Positions 22,504-34,430 of a DNA stretch of 64,000 nucleotides are shown piece by piece; positions within the stretch are counted from its first letter, which is position 1; each line of letters begins with the position of its first letter. The position numbers and the translations under genes were made by a program. Under the pieces are notes generated by a model. The model was not told where the DNA came from. It searched no databases and saw only the letters and a program-made list of their open reading frames with translations. Source of the stretch: Saccharum officinarum (taxonomy: Eukaryota > Streptophyta > Magnoliopsida > Poales > Poaceae); the NCBI GenBank assembly GCA_020631735.1, contig CM036223.1, positions 10,144,191 through 10,208,190 on the forward strand, written 5' to 3'.

Positions 22504-24491
22504 TGTAAGGTTCAAATAGGCTAGAGGGGGATGAATAACCTAATTAAAACTTCTACAAGAATTACTTAAACACACGTTAGTACGAAAGGTGGCGAAGCAA
22601 ATGCACTAGCTCTAACTAATTAAGCAAGCCACCTACACAAATCTATAACAAAGCTATTCACTAAACACAACAACAACTAGAAACAAGAAGTAATACAAGA
22701 GAAGAGCTTTAAGTGATTATACCGCCGTGTAGATATGAGAAGTACCAATAAATCAATCATACAAGTGAAGTCCTCGGGAAGAGAATGACACAAGAATTTA
22801 TCCCGAGGTTCACTTGCTTCCCGGCAAGCTACTCCCCGTTGTGGCGATACACTCACTTATCGGTTCGCGAGCTAACCAACTGTCAAGAGTCGAGCCCTCG
22901 GCGGGCGCCACACAACCGCACACAAGATGGGGATCCTCCAAGCCACGAGCTCCACTAGAGTATCCAATTTGCGAACTCCCGCGGGGAAGGATCAAGAACC
23001 CCTTACAACACTTGGTGAAGGCTCCAACAATCTCCAATTGCGAACTCAATCACCTCCACTGCTCCAAGCCGTCTACCGTGTCGGAAAACACGGAAGAGTA
23101 ATAAGAAATCCGCAGCAACTCAAAGATCAAGTGCCTCTAGAATGCAACTCTCAAGCAATGCACTTGAATCTCACTCAAGATGTGCAACTATACAAAGAGA
23201 TGAGTGGAGGGGTTGTTCTCTAGCTCAAAGGATGTCTCTAGGTCTCAAAGTATGCAAGAGTTACCGTCAAACCCTGGCCAATCTCTATTTATAGTGTACC
23301 CCTTCGAATATAGCCGTTAGGAACTTTAACCAGCCGAAGTCGCGCTGGTCAAACTGACCGGACGTGCTGGTCACGCAACGGCTAACTGCGAGGCAACGAC
23401 CGGACGCGCTGGTCGCGCAGACCGGACGTGCTACAGCAAATGACCGAACGCGCTGGTCAAACTGACCGGACGCGCCGGTCGCGCAACACCGCGAGCCCTC
23501 AAAGCAATGACCGGACGCGCTCCAGGCAACGACCGGACGCGATAGTGCCAGCGTCCGGTTAGAGTCTAGTAAGCTCCCTCAACGACCGGACGCGTCCGAT
23601 CGTACATGACTGGACGCGCCCCGCGTCCGATCATCACTCCACTGCTCTCTGTCCTTCTGGACGCATGACCGGACGCGCCGGTCCCATGAGTGACCGGACG
23701 CGCCGGTCGCGCTTTCACTTTTTGCGCACAGGTGAACTGACCGGACGCGCTGGTCAGGCCAGACCAGCGTCCGGTCACTAACCCTAGGCGCGCTGACCGG
23801 ATTGAACAGACCGGACGCGTCCGGTCATTCCATGACCGCGTCCGGTGCAGCGTCCGGTCACCTCCGTGACCTCCGTTCGCCTCCGTTTCTTTTCCGACTT
23901 TCGGCGCAGTAAAAAATAGGCGTTTCACTTCCCCAAAAAGCGCCGAACCCAAACCCCTCTCTACCGCTTAAACTCCACCTCCTTCGCAAATGTGCTAACA
24001 CCACTAAGTGTACACCACCATGTGCATGTGTGTTAGCATTTCACAATTATTTCTCAAGGCGTTATGTTAGCTCTTTTAGTAGATCCTAATGCATATGCTC
24101 AAGACAATGATCTAGTGGCACTTGATTTCTGAGCTAACCGTGATTGCCCCTCTTGATAGTCGGCTATGTATCCTAAACCCGGTCAATCACTTATCTACTC
24201 ATCTTAGACCGGCAAAAGGAAAACCCCTATGGTTATACCTTTGCCTTGCACTCTTAGATCCTTCTCTTCCACTTGATCATCATGTCCTTCCTTTTATGTG
24301 CATCTCCACCACTTGTGATCTTGTGGCCATCACTTCATGCCACATGCACCATCTCTTTGTGATCTTGTGGCCACCACTCCCTGCCATATACACCTTCATC
24401 ACATGTGTTGCTTATGCCTAACTCAAAACACTTAACACATGACATTAGCAACTTGGTGTCATTAATTACTAAAACCAAACTTGGGCTTTCA
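22504..24491 (-). repeat. 3' LTR of SIRE-type Copia element
   Basis: 1988 bp; in element orientation it begins TGAAAGCCCAAG and ends CCTTACA. The block 23340-23860 contains more than a dozen copies of gaccggacgcg and its complement. Confidence 0.93.
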
Positions 24492-24507
24492 ATCTCCCCC
24501 TTTTTGG
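24492..24507 (-). other. Polypurine tract of SIRE-type element
   Basis: On the minus strand this reads ccaaaaagggggagat, directly adjoining the 3' LTR. It primes plus-strand synthesis during reverse transcription. Confidence 0.9.
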
Positions 24508-25575
24508 TAATTGATGACAACCATCACAAAGATATGAAATGAAATCAATTTTCAATTTCGATAGAGTTAGCTCCCCCTACATATGTGCTTCCATGAGTTT
24601 GGTTCAATTGTGCACATATGTATGGATTTGAATTTTGGGAGAGTTACTACTATCAAATTGATGCTAAGGTATATAGAATGGACTTTTGAAGCGTGATACC
24701 AATCGGAGTTGCCTTTATATACCATTCTTAGCATCGATGTAGCTAGACACCACTTGTAATACATCACTTGTAAAAGATCACAAACACTAAAGTACCTCGT
24801 GAGATCAACATTATAAGCAAAAAGGTGTCTAGAAACTACTTGTAAAGCTACTCTTAACAAATCATCATTCAAATTCTATTTCTAGCAATCACCATTCAAT
24901 CATGAATATCGAAATTAAATTTGCAATGCAACACATCATCATGTTAGTGCACATATAAATGCAACAAATAGTTCATGAGCTTTCTCCCCCTACTTGTGTG
25001 CTCAATTTTAATTGATCCCTTGATTTCTCTCCCCCTTATAACTTAACTTTTTATCTTTGTGACTTTTCTCTCCCCTTATTATATATTTTCCCTCTTTGCA
25101 ATATCTTTGTGACTTTTCTCTCCCCCTTTGTCAACAATCACCAAAAAGGTGCCAATTTTAGTGAGAGATAAGTCAATCAATATGAGGGAGTCCAAATTAC
25201 GGTTCAATCTAGATCACTTGCCTAGAATATGTAATTCGGATTGATCCAAGGACAAGCTTTTTCACACCTCATAAAGTATAAGGGTTATCTTGAGCATGTT
25301 GAATTACACATCATGAGCTCATTTTCTAGATTCAACACTCGGTTTGCAAGCCCACAAACATGTCATATGCTACCACTAGATCAATCAAACATAGAAGCAA
25401 TAGTGGTACCATATATACATCAAATTCATTTAATTTTCATAAAAGAACCTATTTGTCATGCAAATATGTCAATATGTTCTAAACATGTCCTTAGCAAAGT
25501 ATGAATGATATGCCAAACAACTTTACCTTGCTATATTGGAGGAGAGGCATGTCATATAAGAATGTGGGGGTGCAC
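24508..25575 (-). other. Non-coding spacer between pol and 3' LTR
   Basis: About 1.07 kb, AT-rich, with no substantial open frame and no sign of an envelope-like gene, although related SIRE elements may have one. Additional polypurine-like motifs (aagggggagag or tagggggaga on the minus strand) occur near 24990, 25035 and 25120. Confidence 0.7.
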
Positions 25576-28500
25576 TCATTTCAAGTTGGACAAGTCAAGT
25601 ATGTTCAATTCATTCTTTAACTTGTAAAATCTCTTTTCATCAAGTGGCTTTGTAAAGATGTCGGCTAGTTGATCTTCGGTGCCAATGCTCTCAATGCTAA
25701 TATCACCCTTTTGTTGATGGTCTCTTATGAAGTGGTGCCTTATGTCAATGTGCTTAGTTCTTGAATGTTGAACCGGATTTTGAGTCATCTTGATAGCACT
25801 TTCATTGTCACAAAACAATGGTACATTCTTGAACTTGATTCCAAAATCATTTAAGGTGGCTTTCATCCAAAGCAATTGTGCACAACAACTACCGGCACTA
25901 ATGTATTTGGCCTCGGTGGTAGATAGTGCAACAGTATTTTGTTTCCTTGATGACTATGAAACAAGAGACCTTCCAAGCAATTGACAAGTGACACTTGTGC
26001 TCATTCTATCAATCTTGCATCCATCATAGTCGGAGTCCGAATATCCAATCAACTCAAGGTTAGACCCTTTTGGAAACCATAATCCAACATCATGAGTGCC
26101 CTTAAGATATCTCAATATTCTCTTGGTTACTTTCAAGTGACTTTCTCTAGGTGAAGCTTGATATCTTGCACACTTGCACACACTAAACATCACATCCGGC
26201 CTAGAAGCGGTGACATAGAGCAAACTTCCAATCATGGACCGGTATTGCCTTTGATCTACCATGTTTCCACTATCATCAATACCCAATTGATCATTAGTGC
26301 CCATTGGTGTACTCATTGGCTTAGCATCGTGTAATCCAAACTTCTTGATCATGTCCTTGATGTACTTGCCTTGACTTACAAAAGTGCCATTCTTTATTTG
26401 CTTGATTTGAAGTCCAAGGAAGTAACTAAGCTCTCCAATCATAGACATCTCAAACTCATTAGCCATCATATTTCCAAACTCTTCACAAAAGTCTTGGTTA
26501 GTTGATCCAAAGATAATGTCATCCACATATATTTGCAACACAAACAAGTCATTTCCAAGCTTCTTGGTGAAGAGAGTGGTGTCAACCTTTCTCATCTTGA
26601 ACCCTTTAGAGAGAAGAAAGTCCCTCAATCTCTCATACCATGCTCTAGGTGCTTGCTTCAAACCATACAATGCCTTCTTTAGCTTGTAAACATGGTCGGG
26701 CTTCTTGTCATCTTCAAAACCGGGAGGTTGCTCAACATAAACTTCTTCATTGATGTAGCCATTTAGAAATACACTCTTGACATCCATTTGATAGAGCTTG
26801 ATGTTGTGTGCACAAGCATATGCTAATAAGATTCTAATAGCCTCCAATCTTGCAACTGGTGCATATGTCTCTCCAAAATCAAAACCCTCAACTTGAGTGT
26901 ATCCTTGTGCTACTAATCTTGCTTTATTCCTCACAACCATACCATCTTGATCTTGCTTGTTTCTAAAGACCCACTTAGTACCAATCACATTGTAGTTCAT
27001 TTGCCTCTCAACAAGTTTCTAAACTTGATTTCTAGCAAAGTTATTTAGTTCTTCATGCATGGCATTTACCCAATCGGAATCCTTCAAAGCATCTTCTAAT
27101 TTCTTAGGTTCTTCAAGTGACACAAATGAGTAATGCTCACAAAAGGATGCTAGCCTTGATCTAGTTTGAACACCACTTTGAATTCCACCAATGATTTGGT
27201 CCAATGGATGATCTCTTGCAATGCTAGTAGGTTGGAGTATTGGGAGCTGATTGCTTCCACTTGTTTGACCTTGAACTTGAGCTTCATCATGAGTGCCACT
27301 AGAGCTTGCTTGATTTGTATCAATTTGCACACTTTGGTTGATCACATGAATATCATCATCATCAACTTGCCTTGGCCTCACATCACCAATGTCCATGTTC
27401 TTCATTGCATTTGACAATTGATCTCCTCTCACATCATCAAGGTTTTGAGATTCATTTTGAGATCCTTGGGTTTCATCAAACTCAACATCATGAACTTCTT
27501 CCAAGGTGCCATTTGTGAGATTCCAAACTCTATATGCTTTGCTTGTGGTAGAATAACCAAGTAAGAACCCTTCATCACATTTCTTTTCAAACTTGCTCAA
27601 TCTAGTGCCTTTCTTGAGAATATAGCATTTGCAACCAAACACTCTAAAGTATGCAATGTTGGGCTTTCTTCCATTCAATAGCTCATATGGTGTCTTTCCA
27701 AGCTTCCCATGGCAATAGAGACGGTTGCTACAATAGCAAGCCGTGTTGATAGCTTCACTCCAAAATGAATGACTAACATTGTATTCACTAAGCATTGATC
27801 TAGCCATATCAATCAAAGTTCTATTTTTCCTTTCAACTACACCATTGGATTGAGGAGTGTATGTTGGTGAGAATTGATGTCCAATACCAAAATCATCACA
27901 CAAATCTTCAATTCTTATATTCTTGAACTCACTACCATTATCACTTCTAATCTTCTTGATGGTAGTCTCAAACTCATTTTGCACCCTCTTGACAAAAGAC
28001 TTGAATAGATCATAAACATCACTCTTGTCATAGAGAAAGAACACCCAAGTATATCTAGTGTAGTCATCAACAATCACAAAACCATACTTGTTGCCACCAA
28101 TGCTAGTGTATGTTGTTGGCCCAAACAAGTCCATGTGCAATAGCTCAAATGCCTTTGATGTGCTCATTTCACTCTTACTAGGATGTGTATTTCCAACTTA
28201 TTTGCCGGCTTGACAAGCACTACATGGTTTATCCTTTTCAAAAGTCACATCTTTCAAGCCTCTAACTAAGTCATGCCTCAAAAGTTTGTTCAATTGTTTC
28301 ATTCCAACATGACCAAGCCTTCTATGCCACAACCATCCCATACTAGATTTACTAAGCAAGCATGATGTCAATTGTGTCTCACTATCATTGAAGTCAACCA
28401 AGTATAAGCTATCATGTCTAAATCCTTTGAATATCAAATTTGATCCATCAACACTTATGACTTCAACATCATCACTACCAAATATGCACTTGAAGCCAAG

Positions 28501-28770
28501 ATCACAAAGTTGTGCCACCGATAAAAGATTGAAATCTAAGCTCTCAACTAGCAACACATTAGATATGCTCATGTCATTTGAGATAGCAATTTTACCAAGC
28601 CCCTTGACCTTGTCTTTCTTGTTGTTGCCAAAAGTGATAGCATCAAAACCACCGTTTTGACTTGTATCAATTGATTTGAACATACAAGAATCTCCGGTCA
28701 TATGTTGAGTGCACCCACTATCAAGCACCCAATGCCTTCCTCCGGCTTTGTAATTGACCTACAAGATAAG
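25576..28770 (-). pseudogene. pol: Copia pol polyprotein, interrupted by stops
   Basis: On the minus strand the frame reads, in order: aspartic protease (LDSGCTQHMTG, near 28720); GAG-pre-integrase zinc region (WHRRLGHVGMKQLN and the CSAC pair, about 28210-28330); integrase (HMDLFGP, RSDNGSEF and NGVVERKNR supplying the D-D-E residues, about 27760-28150); reverse transcriptase ([11 protein letters not shown], then YVDD near 26520); and RNase H (YSDSDYDG near 26030, DNESAIKM near 25800). The frame is broken by TAA at 28198-28200, TAG at 27019-27021 and TAG at 25954-25956. Otherwise it is continuous in the same frame, so decay is by point mutation only. The natural end is at 25576. Confidence 0.9.
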
Positions 28771-28837
28771 ATCAATTCTTTTTAGGTACCCAAACTTGTT
28801 TGGGTCCTCCAAGGTTAGTGACCAAGCTCTTTGGTAC

Positions 28838-30847
28838 CTAAATGGCTTTCTTCTTTGAGCCCATCCATGGTGTACCAATGAACTTAGCATGAACACCATT
28901 AGTACCCTTGGTAAGCATATAGAAGAAATCAAACTTAATTGAGGATACATTTGTATTGGATTTCTTGTTTATGCATTGTTGCTCTTTGTGACCAACTTGC
29001 TTGCACACTTTGTAATAGCTACCATTGTTCTTCACAAAACAAGTCTTGTGAGGAGCAAAAGCGGCCTTGCCTTTTTTGGGGTTATAGCCCAATCCCTCTT
29101 TATAGAGAGAAGCTCTTTGGCTACCCAAGCACATAAGCAAGCGGTCCTCACCACCATAAGCCTTAGCTAAGGTGTGATTGAGCTCTTTTACCTCCTTGAG
29201 ATTTTCATTCTCAACTACTAGTGTGGAGTCACAAGTAAAACCGTCACTACTAGATGAGGATGATGTAGATGAGCTACATGAAGGGTTAGTGGGAGCAACA
29301 ATAATAGTCTTATGAAAAGTTTCATCAATTATATCACTTGATATGCCTATGTTGCAAGTTTTAGCTTTCTCAACATTAGTTGGTATGTTTTCACATTTTT
29401 CAACTAGAGAGGAATGAGCTTCTTCAAGCTTAGTGTGAGACTTTTGAAGCTTCTTATGGTCTACCTTTAGACTCTCATAAGATGCCCTAAGCTCATCAAG
29501 TTCTTGCATAAGGTTTTTCTTTTCCTTAAGCAAGCCCTTGCACTCCTTTCTAGATTCTTTAAAATATTGAGTGCAATCTTCTAGCATAGTGATTAGTTCA
29601 TCTTTAGTGAATTCTTCTTCATCACTATCACTATCAATAGCATTATCAAGATCACTCTCATCATTGGATGATACCTTAGCGGCCTTAGCCATAAAGCACG
29701 ATGGAGTGTCGAAGAGGGAGACCTTCTCTTGGATGGCAATGCTAGCATGTCCCTTCTTCTTGCTCTTGTTGTCATCCTCATCATCACTTGAGGAATCATC
29801 ACTATCCCATGTAGCAACATGAGAATCATTCTTCTTCTTATAAGAGCTTTCCTTTTTCTCTAGCTTCTTCTTTTGCTTCTTCCTCTCCTTCTTGATAGCA
29901 TCTTCATCATCACTATCATAAGGACAATTTGCAATGAGATGGTCCTTGCTATGGCATCTAAAACATCTCATGGTATGCTCATTCTTCTTGGATGAGTTCT
30001 TTCTCCTTCTTGCACGATAGCCTTTCTTCTTTATGAATTTGCCAAATTGCTTGACAAAGAGAGCCATCTTCTCATCAATGTCATCACTATCACAAGAGCT
30101 TGAGTCTTCATCACTTGATGATTCAATCTTGGATTTGTCCTTTGATGTGGTGGCTTTGAATGCCACACTCTTCTTCTTCTCATCATCATTCTTCTCACTT
30201 TCCTTCTTCTTCTTTTTGACCAACTCCTCTTTCTCATCATATTCTCTATATGAATCATCGGTCATCACTTCTTGGAATATTTGTTGAGGAGTTGAATCCT
30301 TCAATGTAGTCCTTACTAGCATGGTGATCAATGTATCAAATCTCTTGGGTAGACTTCTCAAGAACTTCATAGAGAATTGATTGTCCTTGACCTCCTCACC
30401 AAGTGCCTTGAGCTCATTGACAATGACTTGCAACCTATGATACATCTCCGGTACACTCTCATCATCTTGCATCTTGAAGCTTGAAAATTTTTCTTGCAAG
30501 ATATATGATTTAGTAGTCTTTGTGCCTTCGGTGCCCTCAAATGTTTCTTCTAGCTTGGCCCAAGCATCATGAGCAATCTCTATGTTCTTCACTTGCTCAA
30601 ATGTCTTGTCATCTAATGCCTCATGAAGAGCACTAATGGCAATGTCATTGCATTGGAGCTTCATTTCTTCCACCGGTGTAGGTGCTTCCGGATTAGCAAC
30701 CTCAAATTTTGTTTCGGTGACCTTCCACACTTCTCTATTGATTGACTTTAGGTGTGCGGTCATCTTAACCTTTCAATATGCATAATTTGTGCCATCAAAG
30801 TGAGGTGTCTTCTTAGTGTTGTTGATGTGCAAGCTTAATTGAGCCAT
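28838..30847 (-). pseudogene. gag: Copia gag, with early stop
   Basis: The probable original start is ATG at 30847 (MAQLSLHINN). A TGA at 30773-30775 interrupts at codon 25. The frame then continues for 641 residues from 30763. It has an N-terminal helical gag region, a long acidic and lysine-rich stretch (EKNDDEKKKS, DSDDSSSDDEDD), a CCHC zinc knuckle (CFRCHSKDHLIANC, near 29960), a coiled-coil-like segment (about 29400-29600), and a second degenerate knuckle (CKQVGHKEQQC, near 28990). It ends at TAG 28838-28840, itself probably a mutated codon, because coding-like sequence continues for about 20 codons. Pol is in another frame downstream. Confidence 0.9.
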
Positions 30848-30892
30848 TTCTTTTTCACCGTAGGTTGTTAAGCCTCAAATAAACGGTGCCTC

Positions 30893-30905
30893 GGCTCCGA
30901 TACCA
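30893..30905 (-). other. Primer-binding site of SIRE-type element
   Basis: On the minus strand this reads TGGTATCGGAGCC, two bases inside the 5' LTR. It matches the usual initiator-tRNA-Met site (TGGTATCAGAGC) with one difference and fixes the orientation. Confidence 0.9.
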
Positions 30906-30907
30906 CT

Positions 30908-32951
30908 TGTAAGGTCCAAATAGGCTAGAGGGGGGTGAATAGCCTAATTAAAACTTCTACAAGAATTACTTAAACACACGTTAGTACGAAAGGTGGCGAA
31001 GCAAATGCACTAGCTCTAACTAATTAAGCAAGCCACCTACACAAGTCTATAACAAAGCTATTCACTAAACACAACAACAACTATAAGCTAGAAACAAGAA
31101 GTAATACAAGAGAAGAGCTTTGAGTGATTATACCACCCTGTAGATATGAGAAGTACCAATAAATCAATCACACAAGTAAAGTCCTCGGGAAGAGAATGAC
31201 ACAAGAATTTATCCCGAGGTTCACTTGCTTCCTGGCAAGCTACTCCCCGTTGTGGCGATACACCCACTTGTCGGTTCGCGAGCTAATCAACTATCAAGAG
31301 TCGAGCCCTCGGCGGGCGCCGCACAACCGCACACAAGATGAGGATCCTCCAAGCCACGAGCTCCACTAGAGTATCCAATTTGCGAACTCCTACGGGGAAG
31401 GATCAAGAACCCCTTACAACACTTGGTGAAGGCTCCAACAATCTCCAATTGCGAGCTCAATCACCTCCGCTGCTCTAAGCCGTCTACCATGTCGGGAAAC
31501 ACGAAAGAGTAACAAGAAATCCACAGCAACTCGAAGATCAAGTGCCTCTAGAATGCAACTCTCAAGCAATGCACTTGAATCTCACTCAAGATGTGCAACT
31601 ATGCAAAGAGATGAGTGGAGGGGTTGTTCTCTAGCTCAAAGGATGTCTCTAGGTCTCAAAGTATGCAAGAGTTACCCTCAAACCCTGGCCAATCTCTATT
31701 TATAGCGTACCCCTTCGAATATAGCCGTTAGGAACTTTAACCAGCCGAAGTCGCGCTGACCGGACGCGCTGGTCAAACTGACCGGATGCGCCGGTCACGC
31801 AACGACTAACTGCGAGGCAACGACCGGACGCGCTGGTCGCGCAGACCGGACGTGCTGCAGCAAATGACCGGACGCGCTGGTCAAACTGACCGGACGCGCT
31901 GGTCGCGCAACACCGCGAGCCCTCAAAGAAATGACCGGACGCGCTCCAGGCAACGACCGGACGCGATAGTGCCAGTGTCCGGTTAGAGTCCAGTAAGCTC
32001 CCTCAACGACCGGACGCGTCCAATCGTACATGACCGGACGCGCCCCGCGTCCGATCATCACTCCACTGCTCTCTGTCCTTCTGGACGCATGACCGGACGC
32101 GCCAGTCCCGCGAGTGACCGGACGCGCCGGTCGCGCTTTCACTTTTTGCGCACAGGTGAGCTGACCGGACGCGCTGGTCAGGCCAGACCAGCGTTCGGTC
32201 ACTAACCCTAGGCGCGCTGACCGGATTGAACTGACCTGACGCGTCCGGTCATTCCATGACCGCGTCCGGTGCAGCGTCCGGTCACCTCCGTGACCTCCGT
32301 TCGCCTCCGTTTCTTTTCCGACTTTCGGCGCAGTAGAAAATAGGCGTTTCACTTCCCCAAAAAGCGCCGAATCCCGCCTCGCAAGCTCGGCGGGAGGGAG
32401 AGAGGAACCCAAACCCCTCTCTACCGCTTAAACTCCACCGCCTTCGCAAATGTGCTAACACCACCAAGTGTACACCACCATGTGCATGTGTGTTAGCATT
32501 TCACAATTATTTCTCAAGGCGTTATGTTAGCTCTTTTACTAGATCCTAATGCATATGCTCAAGACAATGATCTAGTGGCACTTGATTTTCGAGCTAACCG
32601 TGATTGCCCCTCTTGATAGTCGGCTATGTATCCTAAACCCGGTCAATCACTTCTCTACTCATCTTAGACCGGTAAAAGGAAAACCCCTATGGTTATACCT
32701 TTGCCTTGCGCTCTTAGATCCTTCTCTTCCACTTGATCATCATGTCCTTCCTTTTATGTGCATCTCCACCACTTGTGATCTTGTGGCCATCACTTCATGC
32801 CACATGCACCATCTCTTTGTGGTCTTGTGGCCACCACTCCTTGCCACATACACCTTCATCACATGTATTGCTTATGCCTAACTCAAAACACTTAACACAT
32901 GGCATTAGCAACTTGGTGTCATTAATTACTAAAACCAAACTTGGGCTTTCA
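30908..32951 (-). repeat. 5' LTR of SIRE-type Copia element
   Basis: 2044 bp, with the same ends as the 3' LTR. It has the same gaccggacgcg array (31745-32285) and about 30 extra bases near 32370 (a gcctcgcaagctcggcggga segment) absent from the other LTR. Confidence 0.93.
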
Positions 32952-32956
32952 ACCTG

Positions 32957-33454
32957 TTGTATAACATGTAAATATACCGGTTGGCGGCTCAAAGCCTCTC
33001 TCAAGTACTCCCTCCGTCTCATAACATATGTTTCATGCATATGTTTGGAAGCGTTTCATCCGGATGTTGTATATCTTTCACACATATATTGCATATGTTC
33101 TGCAATAGCTACACATGTGTTTCCTTGGTGTTTCATACGTATGTTGCAAGTGTTCCAAATAATTTGAATGTATGTTGCAAGTGTTTCATTTATACGTCGC
33201 AAAAGTAGATATGGTGTTGCACATGTTGCAGTGAGACCCATCTGTAGTAGCCACCTGCTGCAACCGCTAAACTCCTACATGCGCGTGCGTGTGAAGGGGG
33301 CACCACAATGCGTGCGCAGGACACGGAGCTCCGTGTGGGACACAAAGCGCGCGGGGGCCACAGTGCAGGGCACGTGACATGGTGCGGGCATGGGACACGA
33401 AGCGGCATGGGTCCCCACATGCGTCCGAACTCTAGGCGCTAGCCTTTCCCTTAT
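32957..33454. other. Unassigned repeat-like sequence
   Basis: The sequence opens near 33006 with tactccctccgtctcataac, like a Stowaway MITE end. It continues with repeated catatgttgcaagtgtttcat phrases (33020-33200), a motif frequent in grass repeats, but no matching right end was found. There is no gene. Confidence 0.35.
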
Positions 33455-33535
33455 TAATTACTACTAGCATGCATGATTATTTGGTGGAACCACATCTTGT
33501 TCACTGTTCAGTGATGCCTAGGTTACCATTAAGGT
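33455..33535 (+). repeat. Relic of DUF6598-like gene 3' flank
   Basis: Sequence 33460-33530 (gcatgattatttggtggaaccacatcttgttca ... gtgatgcctag) matches 21050-21105, just downstream of DUF6598-like copy 2. This suggests a third, otherwise deleted copy or a segmental copy of the 3' flank. Confidence 0.55.
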
Positions 33536-33538
33536 ATA

Positions 33539-33907
33539 CTAGAAAACATGTGTGGCGTCGACGCGCCTTTCTGTTGCGTTAATAAGTCCGCCTGCGATAG
33601 TTGAGTGAGTCCATATGGAGAACATCAGTGTGGGGATCAGCGTCAGCATGTACGCCTCCACTGCCTCCATCACTCCTTCAGATAAGACAGAGATTTCATA
33701 TACATTGTGTTTCATCGTCGGCTTTAATTTGATTCTATCAAAATTGAAACAGTCCACTAATAAGTTGTATATATATACTCCCCCAACAATTCTATAATAA
33801 TTAATTCGTTCATTCAAATCAGTGCTCGTTATATAGCAGATAATGTAACTTATTAGTTCTGTAGAGTCAGCGGGAAAAGTTCCTTCACCAGGGTCTTCAC
33901 GGTTCAT
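33539..33907 (-). other. Hypothetical coding-like remnant
   Basis: A minus-strand open frame of 122 residues (starting MNREDPGEGTFPADSTELIS, ending near VDATHVF). The middle part, across 33715-33850, is AT-rich and reads like an intron. The outer parts look more coding-like. No family is recognised and it may be chance. Confidence 0.2.
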
Positions 33908-34345
33908 GACAATGTATGGCCCACATTGCCTTTAATTCTGTTCCCAATAACCATTAGGTTGAGCTATCAAAGGGTCGAAATATTTGGGTGACAAGTATAT
34001 ATCAGTTTCTTTGTTGTTTTATAGTATAGGTCGATAAGAATATACTAGTGCTAGTTTCTGTATATGGCCAAGTCATGTGTACATAATTCTAGTCCAAATC
34101 AAGTAGTTAATAAGAGCTATAGGGCACTAAACACAAGATTTGTTTTAGTATCAAAATGGTGTAAAAACGATTGTTCGTAATTAGGTGAGACCACTGCTGT
34201 TTGTGTTATGTCTAGTCTACTAGTGTGGTAGCCTGGTATTCATATTAATAGGGACAGAAAACTCAAACTATGTCGTGGTTGGGAGATGGCAGATCCCTTT
34301 GAAAAATGTATATATAAAGTTTAGGTCGGAAATAAAACATCAACA

Positions 34346-34418
34346 GGGGATGTAGCTCAAATGGTAGAGCGCTCGCTTTGCATGCGAGAGGCACGGGGTT
34401 CGATCTCCCGCATCTGCA
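34346..34418 (+). tRNA. tRNA-Ala (anticodon TGC)
   Basis: This 73-nt cloverleaf consists of acceptor GGGGATG, D arm GCTC...GAGC, anticodon arm CTCGC-TTTGCAT-GCGAG with anticodon TGC, T arm CGGGG-TTCGATC-TCCCG, and 3' strand CATCTGC plus discriminator A. Internal A-box (tagctcaaatggtagagc) and B-box (ggttcgatc) elements are present, and T-runs follow at 34420-34430. There are two oddities: a G-G mismatch at the second acceptor pair (34347 with 34416) and a G-T pair closing the T stem. It may be a slightly decayed copy. No intron. Confidence 0.88.
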
Positions 34419-34430
34419 ATTTTATTTTTC

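Larger units (their letters stand above)
22504..32951 (-). mobile_element. Complete Copia retrotransposon, SIRE/Maximus type
   Basis: This 10448-bp element has a perfect 5-bp TSD, ACCTG (22499-22503 and 32952-32956), and about 2-kb LTRs with TGAAAGCC...CCTTACA ends in element orientation. Minus-strand order is 5' LTR (32951-30908), primer-binding site, gag, pol (protease, integrase, reverse transcriptase, RNase H), a 1.07-kb non-coding spacer, polypurine tract, 3' LTR (24491-22504). The integrase-before-RT order defines Copia. The long LTRs, long gag and 3' spacer suggest the SIRE/Maximus lineage. Several in-frame stops make it non-autonomous now. The LTRs differ by scattered substitutions and by indels, including one of about 30 bp near 32370, so the insertion is not recent. 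Confidence 0.95.

Noticed and set aside
24508..25575. Envelope-like gene in the SIRE-type element
   Set aside because: No frame of useful length and no signal or membrane segments between pol and the polypurine tract.
33006..33030. Stowaway MITE
   Set aside because: Only a left-end-like ctccctccgtc was found; no matching right end or TA duplication nearby. The same applies to the right-end-like sequence near 12745.
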